The position numbers were made by a program, and so were the translations under genes. The notes below the pieces were generated by a model, which made no database searches, was not told where the DNA came from, and saw only the letters and a list, made by a program, of their open reading frames with translations. This document shows, piece by piece, positions 1 to 8,713 of a DNA stretch of 64,000 nt (position 1 is the stretch's first letter; each line of letters begins with the position of its first letter). Source of the DNA: Sphingomonadales bacterium (GTDB lineage Bacteria; Pseudomonadota; Alphaproteobacteria; Sphingomonadales; Sphingomonadaceae); the NCBI GenBank assembly GCA_004173185.1, contig SEFZ01000001.1, positions 124,001 to 188,000 of the forward strand, in the 5' to 3' direction.

Positions 1-77
1 GCTACACGGTGAAATGGCATGTCGTCTCGGCCGACACGCACCGGATCGAAGGCAACACCAGCTTCACCGTCAAGTGA
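1..77 (+). CDS. CopC-like copper resistance protein, C-terminal end (partial)
   Basis: Reading frame 3 is open from the window edge and ends with TGA at 75-77. Only about 25 residues are visible, ending in SADTHRIEGNTSFTVK. The WHVVSADTHRIEG-type ending is typical of CopC/YobA periplasmic copper-binding domains, where a YxVxWxVxSxDGHxxxG strand closes the beta-barrel. The stop overlaps the GTG of the following CopD-like gene, as in common copC-copD pairs. The start lies outside the window, so the copper ligands cannot be checked. Confidence 0.7.
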   Translation, partial: YTVKWHVVSADTHRIEGNTSFTVK

Positions 78-898
78 CGCCAATCGACGCCGCGGTCATC
101 GCCACGCGGTTCGTCCAGTATCTCGCACTTGGGCTGTTGTTCGGCGTCGCATTGTTTTCAGTGCGCACGCCGGGCTGGCAGGCGCATGGGCTTGGCGCGC
201 TGGCACTGATCGGGGCTGGCGTATCCACCCTCGGCTTCGGGCTGTTGGTTGCGGCGATGAGCGGCGGTGTGCCGGACTATGAACTGGTCCGCATGATCGC
301 GGTGGAGACGCCGCTGGGCAACGCGACGTTGCTGCGGATCGGCTTGCTGTTGCTGGCGATCCCCGCGAGCCTTGCCGGGCCGTTGGCGGTGCTGCCGCTC
401 GCGGCGGTCGCGCTGGCGACGCTGGCGTGGAGCGGACATGGCGCCGCGGGCGAGGGGATGGCGGGATGGCTCCAGTTGGGCGCGACCGTCGTCCATCTGC
501 TGGCGGGCAGCGCATGGGCGGGCGCGCTCCTCGCTTTGCTGGTGATGACATCGGCGCGCGTGTCGATCGCGCGGCTGCATGCGGCGTTTGCCGGGTTCGC
601 GACCTTCGGCACGCTGCTGGTGATTGCGATTGCTACCACCGGCTTGCTCAATACGCTGATGTTGCTTGGCACCGATCCGGGCGCGTGGAACCAGCTTTAT
701 GCTGGGTTGCTGATGGCGAAAGTCGCGCTGTTCGGCGTCATGATCGGCGTGGCGGCGCTCAACCGGCTCTATCTGACGCCCGCGCTGGCGCAGCATGGCG
801 GTCGCATCGCCATCGGCTCCAGCCTGGCGATCGAAGGGCTGCTGGCGATCAGCATCATCGCCATCGTATCGTGGCTGGGAACGCTCTCGCCGGCCTAG
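74..898 (+). CDS. CopD family copper resistance/import membrane protein
   Basis: A predicted 274-residue polytopic inner-membrane protein with about eight hydrophobic segments, the usual CopD domain layout. CopD proteins work with periplasmic CopC in copper uptake or tolerance. I chose the GTG at 74 because it overlaps the TGA of the upstream copC-like gene (GTGA); the in-frame ATG at 14 lies inside copC. Conserved-looking features are the mid-protein histidine segment (WSGHGAAGEG, then VVHLLAGSAWAG) and a long run of small residues in the helices. The gene ends in a CTAG shared with the convergent MarR gene. The copper role is inferred from the family and the CopC pairing. Confidence 0.8.
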   Translation: MTPIDAAVIATRFVQYLALGLLFGVALFSVRTPGWQAHGLGALALIGAGVSTLGFGLLVAAMSGGVPDYELVRMIAVETPLGNATLLRIGLLLLAIPASLAGPLAVLPLAAVALATLAWSGHGAAGEGMAGWLQLGATVVHLLAGSAWAGALLALLVMTSARVSIARLHAAFAGFATFGTLLVIAIATTGLLNTLMLLGTDPGAWNQLYAGLLMAKVALFGVMIGVAALNRLYLTPALAQHGGRIAIGSSLAIEGLLAISIIAIVSWLGTLSPA

Positions 899-1359
899 AC
901 TATTCCACCAAGCTTGCGGGCTAAACCGAGGAAAATGACGCGCTCTTCGGGGGTAAGCGGCTCAAGGATACGCTCGCCAACGGTGCCGATTGCAGGCTCC
1001 ATCTCGCGCAGCAATTCGACGCCCGCTGCCGAGATGCGCAGTTCATAAGCCCGCGCATCGCGATCCGAGCGCCGGCGATCGATCAGCCCCTTGGCTTCCA
1101 GCCGTGAAACCATCCCGCCCAGCGTGTTGCGATCGGTGCCGGTCACATCGGCCAGTTCCTGCACATTGGCGCCGGGCTGCTGGAGCAAAGCGAGCAGGAA
1201 CGCGAATTGCTGGCGCGTGAGGCCGAACTCGCCGGTCACTTCCATATAGAGTTCATGGCTGCGCTGGTGGCAGCGGCGCAGCAAATGCCCCGGCGCTGTC
1301 GACAGATCGAAGGTTTTGAACGGCGTTTCCGCCGAGGTTTCAGATTTCCGGATCGCCAT
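895..1359 (-). CDS. MarR family transcriptional regulator
   Basis: A 154-residue winged-helix DNA-binding protein. The helix-turn-helix and wing run from about residue 60 to 105 (LADVTGTDRNTLGGMVSRLE followed by an RRRSDRDAR wing), which is diagnostic of MarR regulators. Many MarR proteins bind aromatic acids or CoA thioesters. I chose ATG 1359 (MAIRKSE); it overlaps the end of the aldolase-fold gene by 20 bases, so this is the last gene of the minus-strand meta-cleavage operon. A longer frame upstream is not MarR-like. It probably senses a pathway intermediate and acts at the operon promoter near 8370-8713, but no site can be assigned from the sequence alone. Confidence 0.85.
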   Translation of the reverse strand: MAIRKSETSAETPFKTFDLSTAPGHLLRRCHQRSHELYMEVTGEFGLTRQQFAFLLALLQQPGANVQELADVTGTDRNTLGGMVSRLEAKGLIDRRRSDRDARAYELRISAAGVELLREMEPAIGTVGERILEPLTPEERVIFLGLARKLGGIV

Positions 1360-2005
1360 TCGACAGATAATGGAACATCCGCTCGGCAATTGCACCCTTC
1401 CACGTGGCGCGTTTTGCACAGGTTTCGGCGTCCATTATGGGTGCATCCCCAAGTCCGGCAGCACGCCCGGCCAGGTCTACGCGGGCCATGTCTTCCAGAT
1501 ACCAGGTCAGCACCACTGCCTGTTCGATCGATTCGCCTGCAACGACTGCACCATTGCCGCGCATCAGGATCGCGTTTCCATCGCCAAGCTGATCGGCAAG
1601 CCGCGCTGCCGCGTCGTCCGAGCGGAGCAATTGCGGATCGTCCCACAAAGCAGGGCGCGGATAGAAATAGCTGCCGAAGCCGTGGCGCGGTTCGGGAACT
1701 ACGCCGTGCGCCGCGAGCACCATCACGCTGGGTGGCATCGAGCGGACGATCCCGTTTACTTCCGGGCGGCGGCGATAAATTTCGCGGTGGATGCGAACTT
1801 CACCCAGCACATTATCGGGGATCGGATCATCGATCGAGAGCAGGTGGCACGCCTCGCCCGGCTCGGCGAGTAGCAGCGGTTTCGAGGGCGAGACGAGGAA
1901 GTGCTTCTCATCGATGCGCAGGCTGCAATGGCCATAGGCATGGGCAAGCCCGGCGCGGCCGACAGCGCGGCCGGCAATGCGCAACAACCGGTCGGGTTCG
2001 ATCAT
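1340..2005 (-). CDS. Class II aldolase/adducin-fold protein lacking the usual zinc histidines
   Basis: A 221-residue protein of the class II aldolase/adducin fold (AYGHCSLR near residue 23, MRGNGAVVAG near 148). Family members are zinc-dependent sugar-phosphate aldolases or aromatic-acid decarboxylases such as dihydroxyphthalate decarboxylase. ATG 2005 overlaps the TGA of the PepSY gene (ATGA). The usual HxH zinc pair reads R88-S-M90 here, and the third ligand (GHG in the family) is N151-G, so all three canonical ligands appear replaced. Placement in a meta-cleavage operon suggests a decarboxylase, hydratase or aldolase acting on a ring-derived acid, but the reaction is unknown. The fold is fairly sure; the function is not. 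Confidence 0.7.
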   Translation of the reverse strand: MIEPDRLLRIAGRAVGRAGLAHAYGHCSLRIDEKHFLVSPSKPLLLAEPGEACHLLSIDDPIPDNVLGEVRIHREIYRRRPEVNGIVRSMPPSVMVLAAHGVVPEPRHGFGSYFYPRPALWDDPQLLRSDDAAARLADQLGDGNAILMRGNGAVVAGESIEQAVVLTWYLEDMARVDLAGRAAGLGDAPIMDAETCAKRATWKGAIAERMFHYLSNGDPEI

Positions 2006-3114
2006 CGATGTTTCCTTTTGCGGCCCTGCGTCCACAGCAAGATGCCGGTGATCGCGTATAATGCCAAAGCTGCCCCGGTCGCGGTCAGCAGCAATTTGTG
2101 GAGCAGGCCATACTCGCCTTCATGCAATGCGGCCACCGCTTCGCGCGCGTCCGCGCCCGCCGCAGCAGGCGGTGCAGGGCGGAACGTGGCTGCGCCATTT
2201 AGGTCGTCCACGGCCACCGATGCGCCGCCTGCCAGCGCGAGGGTCCAGCGTGGCGTGGCTTCGGTAGGGAGCTGGATAGAGACGATCCGCTTTCCGCCGG
2301 CCAGCGGTGTTGCGGCGGCCAGGGCTGCATCGGCATCGCGCTGGGGCGCTGCGAGTGGCTTTGAGGGCTTGGCAGCCGGCGGACGCGCGGGCGTGTTCGT
2401 ACCGATCGACAGCAGCCAGGGCAGTGCCATGAAGATGCCGGTAAAGCTCTGCGCGATCAGGCCCAGCGACGCGAGCGGGCCGACGATACGGTGCAGGTTC
2501 ATGCTCTTGCTAAGCTGTTTGCGCCATTTGAGCGACTTCACGATGTTCTTCCGCCCCGGCCACCAGAGCCACAGGCCCGTGCCCGCGAGAAACAGCAGCG
2601 ACAGCCCGACCAGCGCCATCAGCCAGCGGCCAATGGGTGCGATCAGCATATGGCCGTGAATCGCCTTGGCGATGAAGATGTAATCGGGGCTGCCATCGGA
2701 GACGCTGAGCACCGCTCCGTCAGCCGGATCAATCCAGACGCGCGGGCGGCGGGGCGGGCCGATGCCGATGATCGGCGGGCCATTGGCTACGCCGGTCACG
2801 ACGGCAGCGCCACCGGGAGGCGCGAACTGGATCTGCAAAGGCGGGTTGGAAGCGGGCAACGCCTGCGCGGCGGCGGCCAGCATCGCGCTGGGCGATGCGG
2901 TTGAGGGGGCGCTGGATTGCGGGAAGCGGTCGCCGTGGAACATCCGCTCGACAGGCCCGCGCCACACCAGCGACATGCCGGTGATCGCAATCGCCAGTAC
3001 GGCGAGCATCGCAGTCAGCGCTATCCAACGGTGCAGCCGCAGCCAGAACAGGCGCAGGCGCGCCTTGGGGCTTAGCGCGGGCGCAGCGCGGCGTACCGGG
3101 GCAGTGTCGGCCAT
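2002..3114 (-). CDS. PepSY-associated transmembrane protein
   Basis: A 370-residue inner-membrane protein: a cytoplasmic N-terminus, a first helix near residues 35-55 (WIALTAMLAVLAIAITGM), a large periplasmic region with PepSY-like segments, further helices (near WLMALVGLSLLFLAGTGLWL) and a C-terminal helix followed by basic residues. This is the layout of PepSY_TM proteins, several of which act in ferric reduction or siderophore systems. ATG 3114 overlaps the tautomerase stop by one base and is preferred over a longer start. Its place inside a catabolic operon is odd; it may move electrons or help keep dioxygenase iron reduced, but that is inference. Confidence 0.75.
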   Translation of the reverse strand: MADTAPVRRAAPALSPKARLRLFWLRLHRWIALTAMLAVLAIAITGMSLVWRGPVERMFHGDRFPQSSAPSTASPSAMLAAAAQALPASNPPLQIQFAPPGGAAVVTGVANGPPIIGIGPPRRPRVWIDPADGAVLSVSDGSPDYIFIAKAIHGHMLIAPIGRWLMALVGLSLLFLAGTGLWLWWPGRKNIVKSLKWRKQLSKSMNLHRIVGPLASLGLIAQSFTGIFMALPWLLSIGTNTPARPPAAKPSKPLAAPQRDADAALAAATPLAGGKRIVSIQLPTEATPRWTLALAGGASVAVDDLNGAATFRPAPPAAAGADAREAVAALHEGEYGLLHKLLLTATGAALALYAITGILLWTQGRKRKHR

Positions 3115-3302
3115 CAGCCGATCGGTGCCTTGGGCTCGCCCGCGGTGAACCAATGCTCGGGCTCGACTTCGCTGATCAGCACGCGAACTGCCTGGGGCGG
3201 AACGCCGAGATGCGCGACGGCAGCGTCGGTCACGGCCCTGGCGAAGTCGGCCTTGGCTTCAGCGGTGCGGCCTTTCAGGATGTTCGCCTGGACGATCGGC
3301 AT
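3114..3302 (-). CDS. 4-oxalocrotonate tautomerase (2-hydroxymuconate tautomerase)
   Basis: A 62-residue protein beginning MPIVQANILKGR, the size and start of 4-oxalocrotonate tautomerases. These isomerise 2-hydroxymuconate to 2-oxo-3-hexenedioate. The catalytic proline follows the initiator Met. R12 and R40 (R11 and R39 after Met removal) match the two known active-site arginines, and W51 sits where family members have Phe50. A longer in-frame start exists, but only this one exposes Pro1. It overlaps the PepSY gene by one base and lies one base from the decarboxylase stop. The usual enzyme is a cytoplasmic hexamer. Confidence 0.93.
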   Translation of the reverse strand: MPIVQANILKGRTAEAKADFARAVTDAAVAHLGVPPQAVRVLISEVEPEHWFTAGEPKAPIG

Positions 3303-3303
3303 A

Positions 3304-4071
3304 TCAGGCCTCCACCGTGAAGCCGCAGCGGCCAAGGTTCTGGACTTCCAAGGTAACGCTGTGGCCGATCTTGAGTGCGACGGCGGCGGTCGCACCGCCT
3401 GCGAGCACGATCGAACCGGCTTCAAGCGGAATGCCGCACTGGAGCGACAGGCGCGCGGCGGCAGCGAGGCTGCGGGCGGGATGGCCGAGGATCGCGGCGG
3501 ACGAACCAACTTCAACCTGACGGCCATCAACGCTCATAATCATGCCGAGATTGTCGAGATCGGTATCGGGCCGGTGCCAGGCACCAACCACAAACCCCGA
3601 GGAGGAGCTGTTGTCCGCGACCACGTCTTCGAGCGAGAATTTGAAGTTCTGGTAGCGGCTGTCGATGATCTCCAGCGCGGGCGCGACGGCCTCGACAGCG
3701 TCCATCGCCTGCATCGGCGTAAGCGGGCCGGAAATGGTGCGCTTGAGCAGGAATGCGATCTCAGGCTCGACGCGCGGATGGACGAAGGCCGCGTGCGAAA
3801 TCACGCCGCCATCCTCAACCAGCATCTTGTCGGTCAGCCAGCCGCAGATCATGTCATGCACGCCCATCTGGACCATCTTGGCGCGGCTGGTGAAGCCCAT
3901 CTTCATGCCAACCGGCTTTTCGCCGCGCTGGAAACGTGCGGCGATGCTCGCCTGCTGGATGCGATAGGCAGTTTCGAGATCGAACGCACCGGGCTCGAAC
4001 TGCGGCACGGCGGTTGCGGTGCGCTGGGCGTTGTCGAGGAAAAGCCCGGTCTTTTGGGTGTCGATGGTCAT
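3304..4071 (-). CDS. 4-oxalocrotonate decarboxylase
   Basis: A 255-residue member of the fumarylacetoacetase-related hydratase/decarboxylase family (DmpH/XylI/PraD type). It decarboxylates 2-oxo-3-hexenedioate to 2-hydroxypenta-2,4-dienoate with a divalent metal. Landmarks are [17 protein letters not shown] near residue 56, the metal-binding [11 protein letters not shown] near 100 and EIIDSRY near 135. It is paralogous to the hydratase at 6043-6831. Enzymes of this pair form a complex in other meta pathways and hand over the unstable dienoate. The start overlaps the aldolase stop as ATGA. Confidence 0.9.
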   Translation of the reverse strand: MTIDTQKTGLFLDNAQRTATAVPQFEPGAFDLETAYRIQQASIAARFQRGEKPVGMKMGFTSRAKMVQMGVHDMICGWLTDKMLVEDGGVISHAAFVHPRVEPEIAFLLKRTISGPLTPMQAMDAVEAVAPALEIIDSRYQNFKFSLEDVVADNSSSSGFVVGAWHRPDTDLDNLGMIMSVDGRQVEVGSSAAILGHPARSLAAAARLSLQCGIPLEAGSIVLAGGATAAVALKIGHSVTLEVQNLGRCGFTVEA

Positions 4072-5105
4072 GCTGTCTGTCCCCGGTCCTTCACCATGTC
4101 GAGTGCGACGTCGACGATCATGTCTTCCTGCCCGCCGACCATGCGGCGCTTGCCCAGTTCGACGAGAATGTCGCGTGTATCCACGCCGTGATCCTGCGAT
4201 GCCTTTTCGGCGTGGCGCAGGAAGCTGGAATAGACGCCCGCATAGCCCAGCGAGAGCGTCTCGCGATCGACGCGAACGGGGCGATCCTGCAACGGCCGCA
4301 CCAGATCCTCGGCAGCGTCCATCAGCGCGAACAAGTCGCAGCCATGATTCCAGCCCTTGCGATCGGCAGCGGCGATGAAGACTTCGAGCGGAGCATTGCC
4401 CGCGCCTGCGCCCATGCCCGCAAGGCTGGCATCGATGCGGATCGCGCCGTGCTGCACGCCGACGATTGAGTTCGCGACGCCAAGGCTGAGATTGTGATGC
4501 GCATGGATGCCGCGCTGGGTCTCTGGCTTCAGTACCCGGTCATAGGCTTCGCAGCGCAGGCGATAGTCATCCATGTCCATCGCGCCGCCGCTGTCGGTAA
4601 CGTAGACGCAATGCGCGCCATAGGTCTCCATCAGCTTTGCCTGTTGGGCGAGCGCTTCGGGTTCGCTCATATGGCTCATCATCAGGAAGCCCGAGACGTC
4701 CATGCCAAGATTGCGGGCAGCCTCGATATGCTGCTTCGAGATATCCGCCTCGGTGCAATGCGTCGCGACGCGGACCGAACGGACACCGAGCGCATAGGCG
4801 TGCTTCAGTTCCTCGATCGTGCCGATGCCGGGCAACAGGAGCGTGGTGAGAACGCTGCGTTCGAGCACATCGGCAACCGCTTCGATCCACTCCCAATCGG
4901 TGTGGCGGCCAAAGCCATAGTTGAAGCTGGAGCCGTTGAGCCCGTCGCCATGCGCGACTTCGATGGCGTCCACCCCCGCCTTGTCGAGCGCGCTGGCGAT
5001 CTTGCGCACGTGGTCGAGGCCATATTGGTGGCGGATCGCATGCATGCCGTCACGCAGAGTGACGTCCTGGATATAGAGCTTTTGGACGGTCGGATCGAAG
5101 CCCAT
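4068..5105 (-). CDS. 4-hydroxy-2-oxovalerate aldolase
   Basis: A 345-residue DmpG/BphI-type aldolase. It splits 4-hydroxy-2-oxovalerate into pyruvate and acetaldehyde. The N-terminal TIM barrel carries TLRDGMHA at residues 16-23 (Arg18, Asp19 and His22 correspond to the known catalytic triad). The manganese-binding HAHHNL motif lies near residue 198, and a C-terminal helical communication domain follows. It normally forms a complex that channels acetaldehyde to the dehydrogenase encoded just upstream. ATG 5105 overlaps that gene's TGA; a GTG one codon earlier is possible. Confidence 0.93.
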   Translation of the reverse strand: MGFDPTVQKLYIQDVTLRDGMHAIRHQYGLDHVRKIASALDKAGVDAIEVAHGDGLNGSSFNYGFGRHTDWEWIEAVADVLERSVLTTLLLPGIGTIEELKHAYALGVRSVRVATHCTEADISKQHIEAARNLGMDVSGFLMMSHMSEPEALAQQAKLMETYGAHCVYVTDSGGAMDMDDYRLRCEAYDRVLKPETQRGIHAHHNLSLGVANSIVGVQHGAIRIDASLAGMGAGAGNAPLEVFIAAADRKGWNHGCDLFALMDAAEDLVRPLQDRPVRVDRETLSLGYAGVYSSFLRHAEKASQDHGVDTRDILVELGKRRMVGGQEDMIVDVALDMVKDRGQTA

Positions 5106-6043
5106 CACGCGGCCTCCTGCATGAGCTTGCGGCGCGCGATCTTCTCCGCGGTGGCCAGACCTGCCGAGGTCATGATGTCGAGATTGCCGGCATAAGCAGG
5201 CAGATAATGCGCCGCACCTTCGACCTCGAGGAACACGGTGGTCTTCAATCCCTCGAACGTTCCGTGGCCGGGGATCGTCACCGGGTTGTTCGAACCGAAG
5301 CGCTCGAACTGGACCGCCTGCTTGAGCCGGTAGCCGGGGACATATGCGTTGACCTTCGCCACCATCGCTTCAACGGCGGCGGTGATTTCCGCCTCGTCCG
5401 CACCGCTCGACAAGGTGAACACCGTGTCGCGCATCATCATCGGCGGTTCTGCGGGGTTAAGCACGATGATCGCCTTGCCCTTGGCCGCGCCGCCAACCTG
5501 TTCGATGCCCTTCGACGTGGTTTCGGTGAACTCGTCGATATTGGCGCGTGTGCCGGGCCCAGCGCTCTTCGATGCGATCGACGCGACGATCTCGGCATAA
5601 TGCACGGTAGCGACCGAGGAGACCGCGGCGACGATCGGGATAGTCGCCTGTCCGCCGCACGTCACCATGTTGACGTTCTGCGCGTCTAGATGCGCATCGC
5701 CGTTGACGACGGGGATCACATACGGCCCGATTGCCGCCGGGGTGAGATCGATCATCACCTTGCCCGCGCCGGTCACAGCATCGCTGTGGCGCTTGTGTGC
5801 GCCAGCCGAAGTCGCGTCGAACACGAAGCCGATTTCAGGCCACACCGCGAGCTTCTGTAGACCCTCGATCCCCTCATGCGTGGTCGCAACGCCCATGCGT
5901 TCTGCGCGCGCGAGGCCGTCCGACGTGGGATCGATGCCGACCATCGCGCCCATTTCCAGCACGTCGCTGTTCCGCATGATCTTGATCATCAGATCGGTGC
6001 CGATATTGCCCGGGCCGATAATGGCGCATTTGATCTTGGCCAT
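5105..6043 (-). CDS. Acetaldehyde dehydrogenase (acylating)
   Basis: A 312-residue DmpF/BphJ-type enzyme that converts acetaldehyde, CoA and NAD+ to acetyl-CoA. The Rossmann motif GPGNIGTD spans residues 10-17 and the catalytic cysteine is C129 in VTCGGQA. The length matches the family. The open frame extends 82 codons further upstream, but that stretch is unrelated and overlaps the hydratase. ATG 6043 shares one base with the hydratase stop (TAATG). Together with the aldolase it forms the channelling pair that closes the meta pathway. Confidence 0.94.
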   Translation of the reverse strand: MAKIKCAIIGPGNIGTDLMIKIMRNSDVLEMGAMVGIDPTSDGLARAERMGVATTHEGIEGLQKLAVWPEIGFVFDATSAGAHKRHSDAVTGAGKVMIDLTPAAIGPYVIPVVNGDAHLDAQNVNMVTCGGQATIPIVAAVSSVATVHYAEIVASIASKSAGPGTRANIDEFTETTSKGIEQVGGAAKGKAIIVLNPAEPPMMMRDTVFTLSSGADEAEITAAVEAMVAKVNAYVPGYRLKQAVQFERFGSNNPVTIPGHGTFEGLKTTVFLEVEGAAHYLPAYAGNLDIMTSAGLATAEKIARRKLMQEAA

Positions 6044-6831
6044 TACGCGGCGAACCTTACGTTGACGCTGCCGAGACCCTTGATCCGCGCCTGATATGCG
6101 CCGCCGGCCTTGGCCGCGATCATCGGGCCGAGAGCGCCGGAAAGGATGGTGTCGCCTGCCTTGAGCGGACGCCCTGAGCGCGCCATCGTCCGCGCCAGCC
6201 AAAGTGCTGCGGCGAGCGGATTGCCGAGGCATGCAGCGCCGCAGCCGATCGAGACCGCTTCGCCCTGATGCTCCATCACCATGCCGCACAGTCGCAGATC
6301 AAGGGTGTCGATCTTCACCGGCGCGCCGCCCAGCACATAGGCGCCGCTCGAGGCATTGTCGGCGATGGTATCGAGGATCGAGATCTTCCAGTCGGCAATG
6401 CGGCTGTCGACGATTTCGATTGCGGGCAATGCGAAGTCGATGGCCTGGACCAGACGGCCGAGCGGTAGTTCCGCATCGTCGAGATCACGGCCAAGGACGA
6501 AGGCGATTTCGGCTTCGACCCGCGGCGCGATGAAGCGGCTCGCTGCGATCTCTTCATGCTCGGATATTTCCATATCGGCGAAAAGCATGCCGTAATCGGG
6601 CTGATCGACGCCAAGCTGGGTCTGCACCGCTTTCGAGGTCAGGCCGATCTTGCGGCCGACCAGCTTGCGGCCCGCGGCCAGCGCCCGACCGGTCAGGATT
6701 TCCTGCGCTGCATACGCGCCATCGATGCCCGAAGGCGTGAGCAGATCCTTCACCGGCGCGCAGCCCACGCCCGATGCATAGGCACCGGCGATCGCTTCGG
6801 CTGCGGCCGTGACGTGTTCAGAGTTGGTCAT
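6043..6831 (-). CDS. 2-oxopent-4-enoate hydratase
   Basis: A 262-residue DmpE/MhpD/BphH-type hydratase of the fumarylacetoacetase-like fold. It adds water to 2-hydroxypenta-2,4-dienoate to give 4-hydroxy-2-oxovalerate. Landmarks are [20 protein letters not shown] near residue 60, the metal-ligand segment [14 protein letters not shown] near 105 and [11 protein letters not shown] near 137. It is more like MhpD than the paralogous decarboxylase at 3304-4071, which has different first-shell residues. It begins 35 bases after the semialdehyde dehydrogenase stop. Confidence 0.9.
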   Translation of the reverse strand: MTNSEHVTAAAEAIAGAYASGVGCAPVKDLLTPSGIDGAYAAQEILTGRALAAGRKLVGRKIGLTSKAVQTQLGVDQPDYGMLFADMEISEHEEIAASRFIAPRVEAEIAFVLGRDLDDAELPLGRLVQAIDFALPAIEIVDSRIADWKISILDTIADNASSGAYVLGGAPVKIDTLDLRLCGMVMEHQGEAVSIGCGAACLGNPLAAALWLARTMARSGRPLKAGDTILSGALGPMIAAKAGGAYQARIKGLGSVNVRFAA

Positions 6832-6866
6832 GTCTTGCCCCTTGATCGGCGAATGCAGTGGCGACG

Positions 6867-8369
6867 TTAGAAACGGACGCAGACGTTGCGCTGCTCGGTG
6901 TAGAAATCGAGGCCGTGCAGGCCGCCTTCGCGGCCGATGCCGGACTGCTTCGATCCGCCGAACGCTGCGCGCAGATCACGCAGGAACCAGCTGTTGATCC
7001 ACAGCGTGCCGACATCGATCTGGCCGGCCATCCGGTGCGCGCGTGACAGGTTGCTGGTCCACAGCGAGCCCGCCAACCCATAAGGGCTGTCGTTCGAGCG
7101 GGTGATCACTTCGTCTTCATCATCGAACGGCGAGATGTGGCAGCAAGGCCCGAAGATTTCCTCGCGATTGACACGGCTGTCGTCGGACAGGCCGGTCCAG
7201 ATCGTCGGTTCGATCCAGAAGCCGTTGCCGAAGCGATCCTCGACCTGCGGCACGCCGCCGCCGGTCACGATCTGTGCGCCATCCGCGCGGGCGGATTCGT
7301 AATAGCCCAGCACCTTGTCGCGATGCCCGGCGCTGACCAGCGGGCCGAGATTGGTGGCCTTATCCCACGGGTCTCCCGCCTTGAGCTTGGCGGTGGCTGC
7401 CGCGAGCTTTTCGACAAAAGTATCGAACAATGGACGCTCGACATAAAGCCGCTCGGTGCCGAGGCAGACCTGACCGCAATTGAGAAAGGCCGAGCGGATC
7501 GTGCCTGCAACGGCTGCGTCCACGTCGCAATCGGCGAAGACGATGCCGGGGTTCTTGCCGCCAAGCTCGAACGAGACGGGGCGGGTGCCCACAGCCGCGG
7601 CCTTCATGATCGCGGTGCCGGTCACGGTCTCGCCGGTAAAGGTGATGCCATCGACCAGCGGGTGCTTGGTCAGGAATTCGCCCGTCGAATCCGAGCCGAG
7701 GCCGTTGACCACGTTGAACACACCGGCCGGAATGCCCACTTCGTTCATCACTTCGCCCAGCAGCGTGGCAGTCGCGGGGGTCTCTTCGGAAGGCTTGACT
7801 ACCACCGTGTTGCCGCACGCGAGGGCAGGGGCGACCTTCCAGGTCATCAGCAGCAGCGGCAGGTTCCACGGGCAGATCACTGCGATCACGCCGCGCGGCG
7901 TGCGCAGCGAATAATTGAGCGCGTCGCCGCCATCGGGGGTGCGCATCGGGAATGCTTCGCCCAGCGCCATCGGCGCCAGATCGGCAAAGAAATTGAAGTT
8001 CGCGGCACCACGCGGAATGTCGAGATGCGAAGCCATTTCGACCGGCTTGCCGGTGTCGAGGATTTCGGCGCGCAGGAACTCGTCTGAACGTTCGGCGATG
8101 CGCGCTGCCAGCTTGCGCAGCAGTCCGCCACGCTCGGCGGGGGTCAGCTTGCTCCACGGCCCCTTGAGTGCGCGGCGCGCGGCCTGCACGGCGCGATCGA
8201 CCTGATCGGCGGTCGCTTCATGCACCCAATATGCTGTTTCGCCGGTTGCCGGATCGACTGCAGCGAAGCGGCTCGCGCCGGAAAGGTCATAGGCACCATC
8301 GATGAACTGACCGAGATCCGGTCCCGTCGCATCGCGCGACTCAGGGTGCATTGTGGCATTTTCCAGCAT
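6867..8369 (-). CDS. 2-hydroxymuconic semialdehyde dehydrogenase
   Basis: A 500-residue NAD-dependent aldehyde dehydrogenase (DmpC/XylG/PraB type) oxidising 2-hydroxymuconic 6-semialdehyde to 2-hydroxymuconate. Catalytic C302 lies in NCGQVCLG, the general base E268 in [10 protein letters not shown], and N169 (CPWNL) and K192 complete the standard active site. It is the first gene of the minus-strand operon. ATG 8369 has a purine-rich GGAGCCGAG upstream; an internal ATG at 8351 is an alternative. The assignment over other aldehyde dehydrogenases rests on the complete set of downstream meta-pathway genes. Confidence 0.9.
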   Translation of the reverse strand: MLENATMHPESRDATGPDLGQFIDGAYDLSGASRFAAVDPATGETAYWVHEATADQVDRAVQAARRALKGPWSKLTPAERGGLLRKLAARIAERSDEFLRAEILDTGKPVEMASHLDIPRGAANFNFFADLAPMALGEAFPMRTPDGGDALNYSLRTPRGVIAVICPWNLPLLLMTWKVAPALACGNTVVVKPSEETPATATLLGEVMNEVGIPAGVFNVVNGLGSDSTGEFLTKHPLVDGITFTGETVTGTAIMKAAAVGTRPVSFELGGKNPGIVFADCDVDAAVAGTIRSAFLNCGQVCLGTERLYVERPLFDTFVEKLAAATAKLKAGDPWDKATNLGPLVSAGHRDKVLGYYESARADGAQIVTGGGVPQVEDRFGNGFWIEPTIWTGLSDDSRVNREEIFGPCCHISPFDDEDEVITRSNDSPYGLAGSLWTSNLSRAHRMAGQIDVGTLWINSWFLRDLRAAFGGSKQSGIGREGGLHGLDFYTEQRNVCVRF

Positions 8370-8713
8370 CTCGGCTCCAACCGCGAATGAGCGCAGCCTC
8401 TGTCGGGCCGAGCGCTCCTAATAGGCCTCGAAATGCGCTGGGTTTTTCGAAATATCAAGCGATATTGGTGCTGTGTTGACGCAGAGGTTATGCCAGAAAG
8501 GCGCGAATTTGGCGCCCGTAACTCGATGGGGCGGCGATAATAATGATGTAGTATCAAATTGATAGCTGTGTACTGCGGTGGAGTTTCTGAGGTGGTGCGC
8601 GCAGCGTCATATTTTCGAAATCTAATTTGACGGGTTGCGGAATGTGACGTACACATTGCACATTGGGAAATAAGGTTACTGCGAACACGGTAGAGCCAAA
8701 TAAGGGGGTTTCG
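8370..8713. promoter_or_regulatory. Divergent promoter region between the meta-cleavage operon and a TonB receptor gene
   Basis: This 344-base gap holds no credible gene. It is AT-richer than its surroundings from about 8440 to 8640. It contains two TTTCGAAA palindromes (8445-8452 and 8613-8620) and one longer inverted repeat at 8641-8657. The first TTTCGAAA is 76 bases before the dehydrogenase start and the second is 94 bases before the receptor start. Similar elements occur before other genes of the island. Confidence 0.6.
8641..8657. promoter_or_regulatory. Inverted repeat, candidate GntR-type operator
   Basis: AATGTG-ACGTA-CACATT: perfect 6-base arms around a 5-base spacer, running into TTGCACATTG. 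It lies 56 bases upstream of the receptor ATG. FadR/FCD-type GntR regulators commonly bind short palindromes with this geometry, and one is encoded at 11740-12513. The binding itself is inference. Confidence 0.5.
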
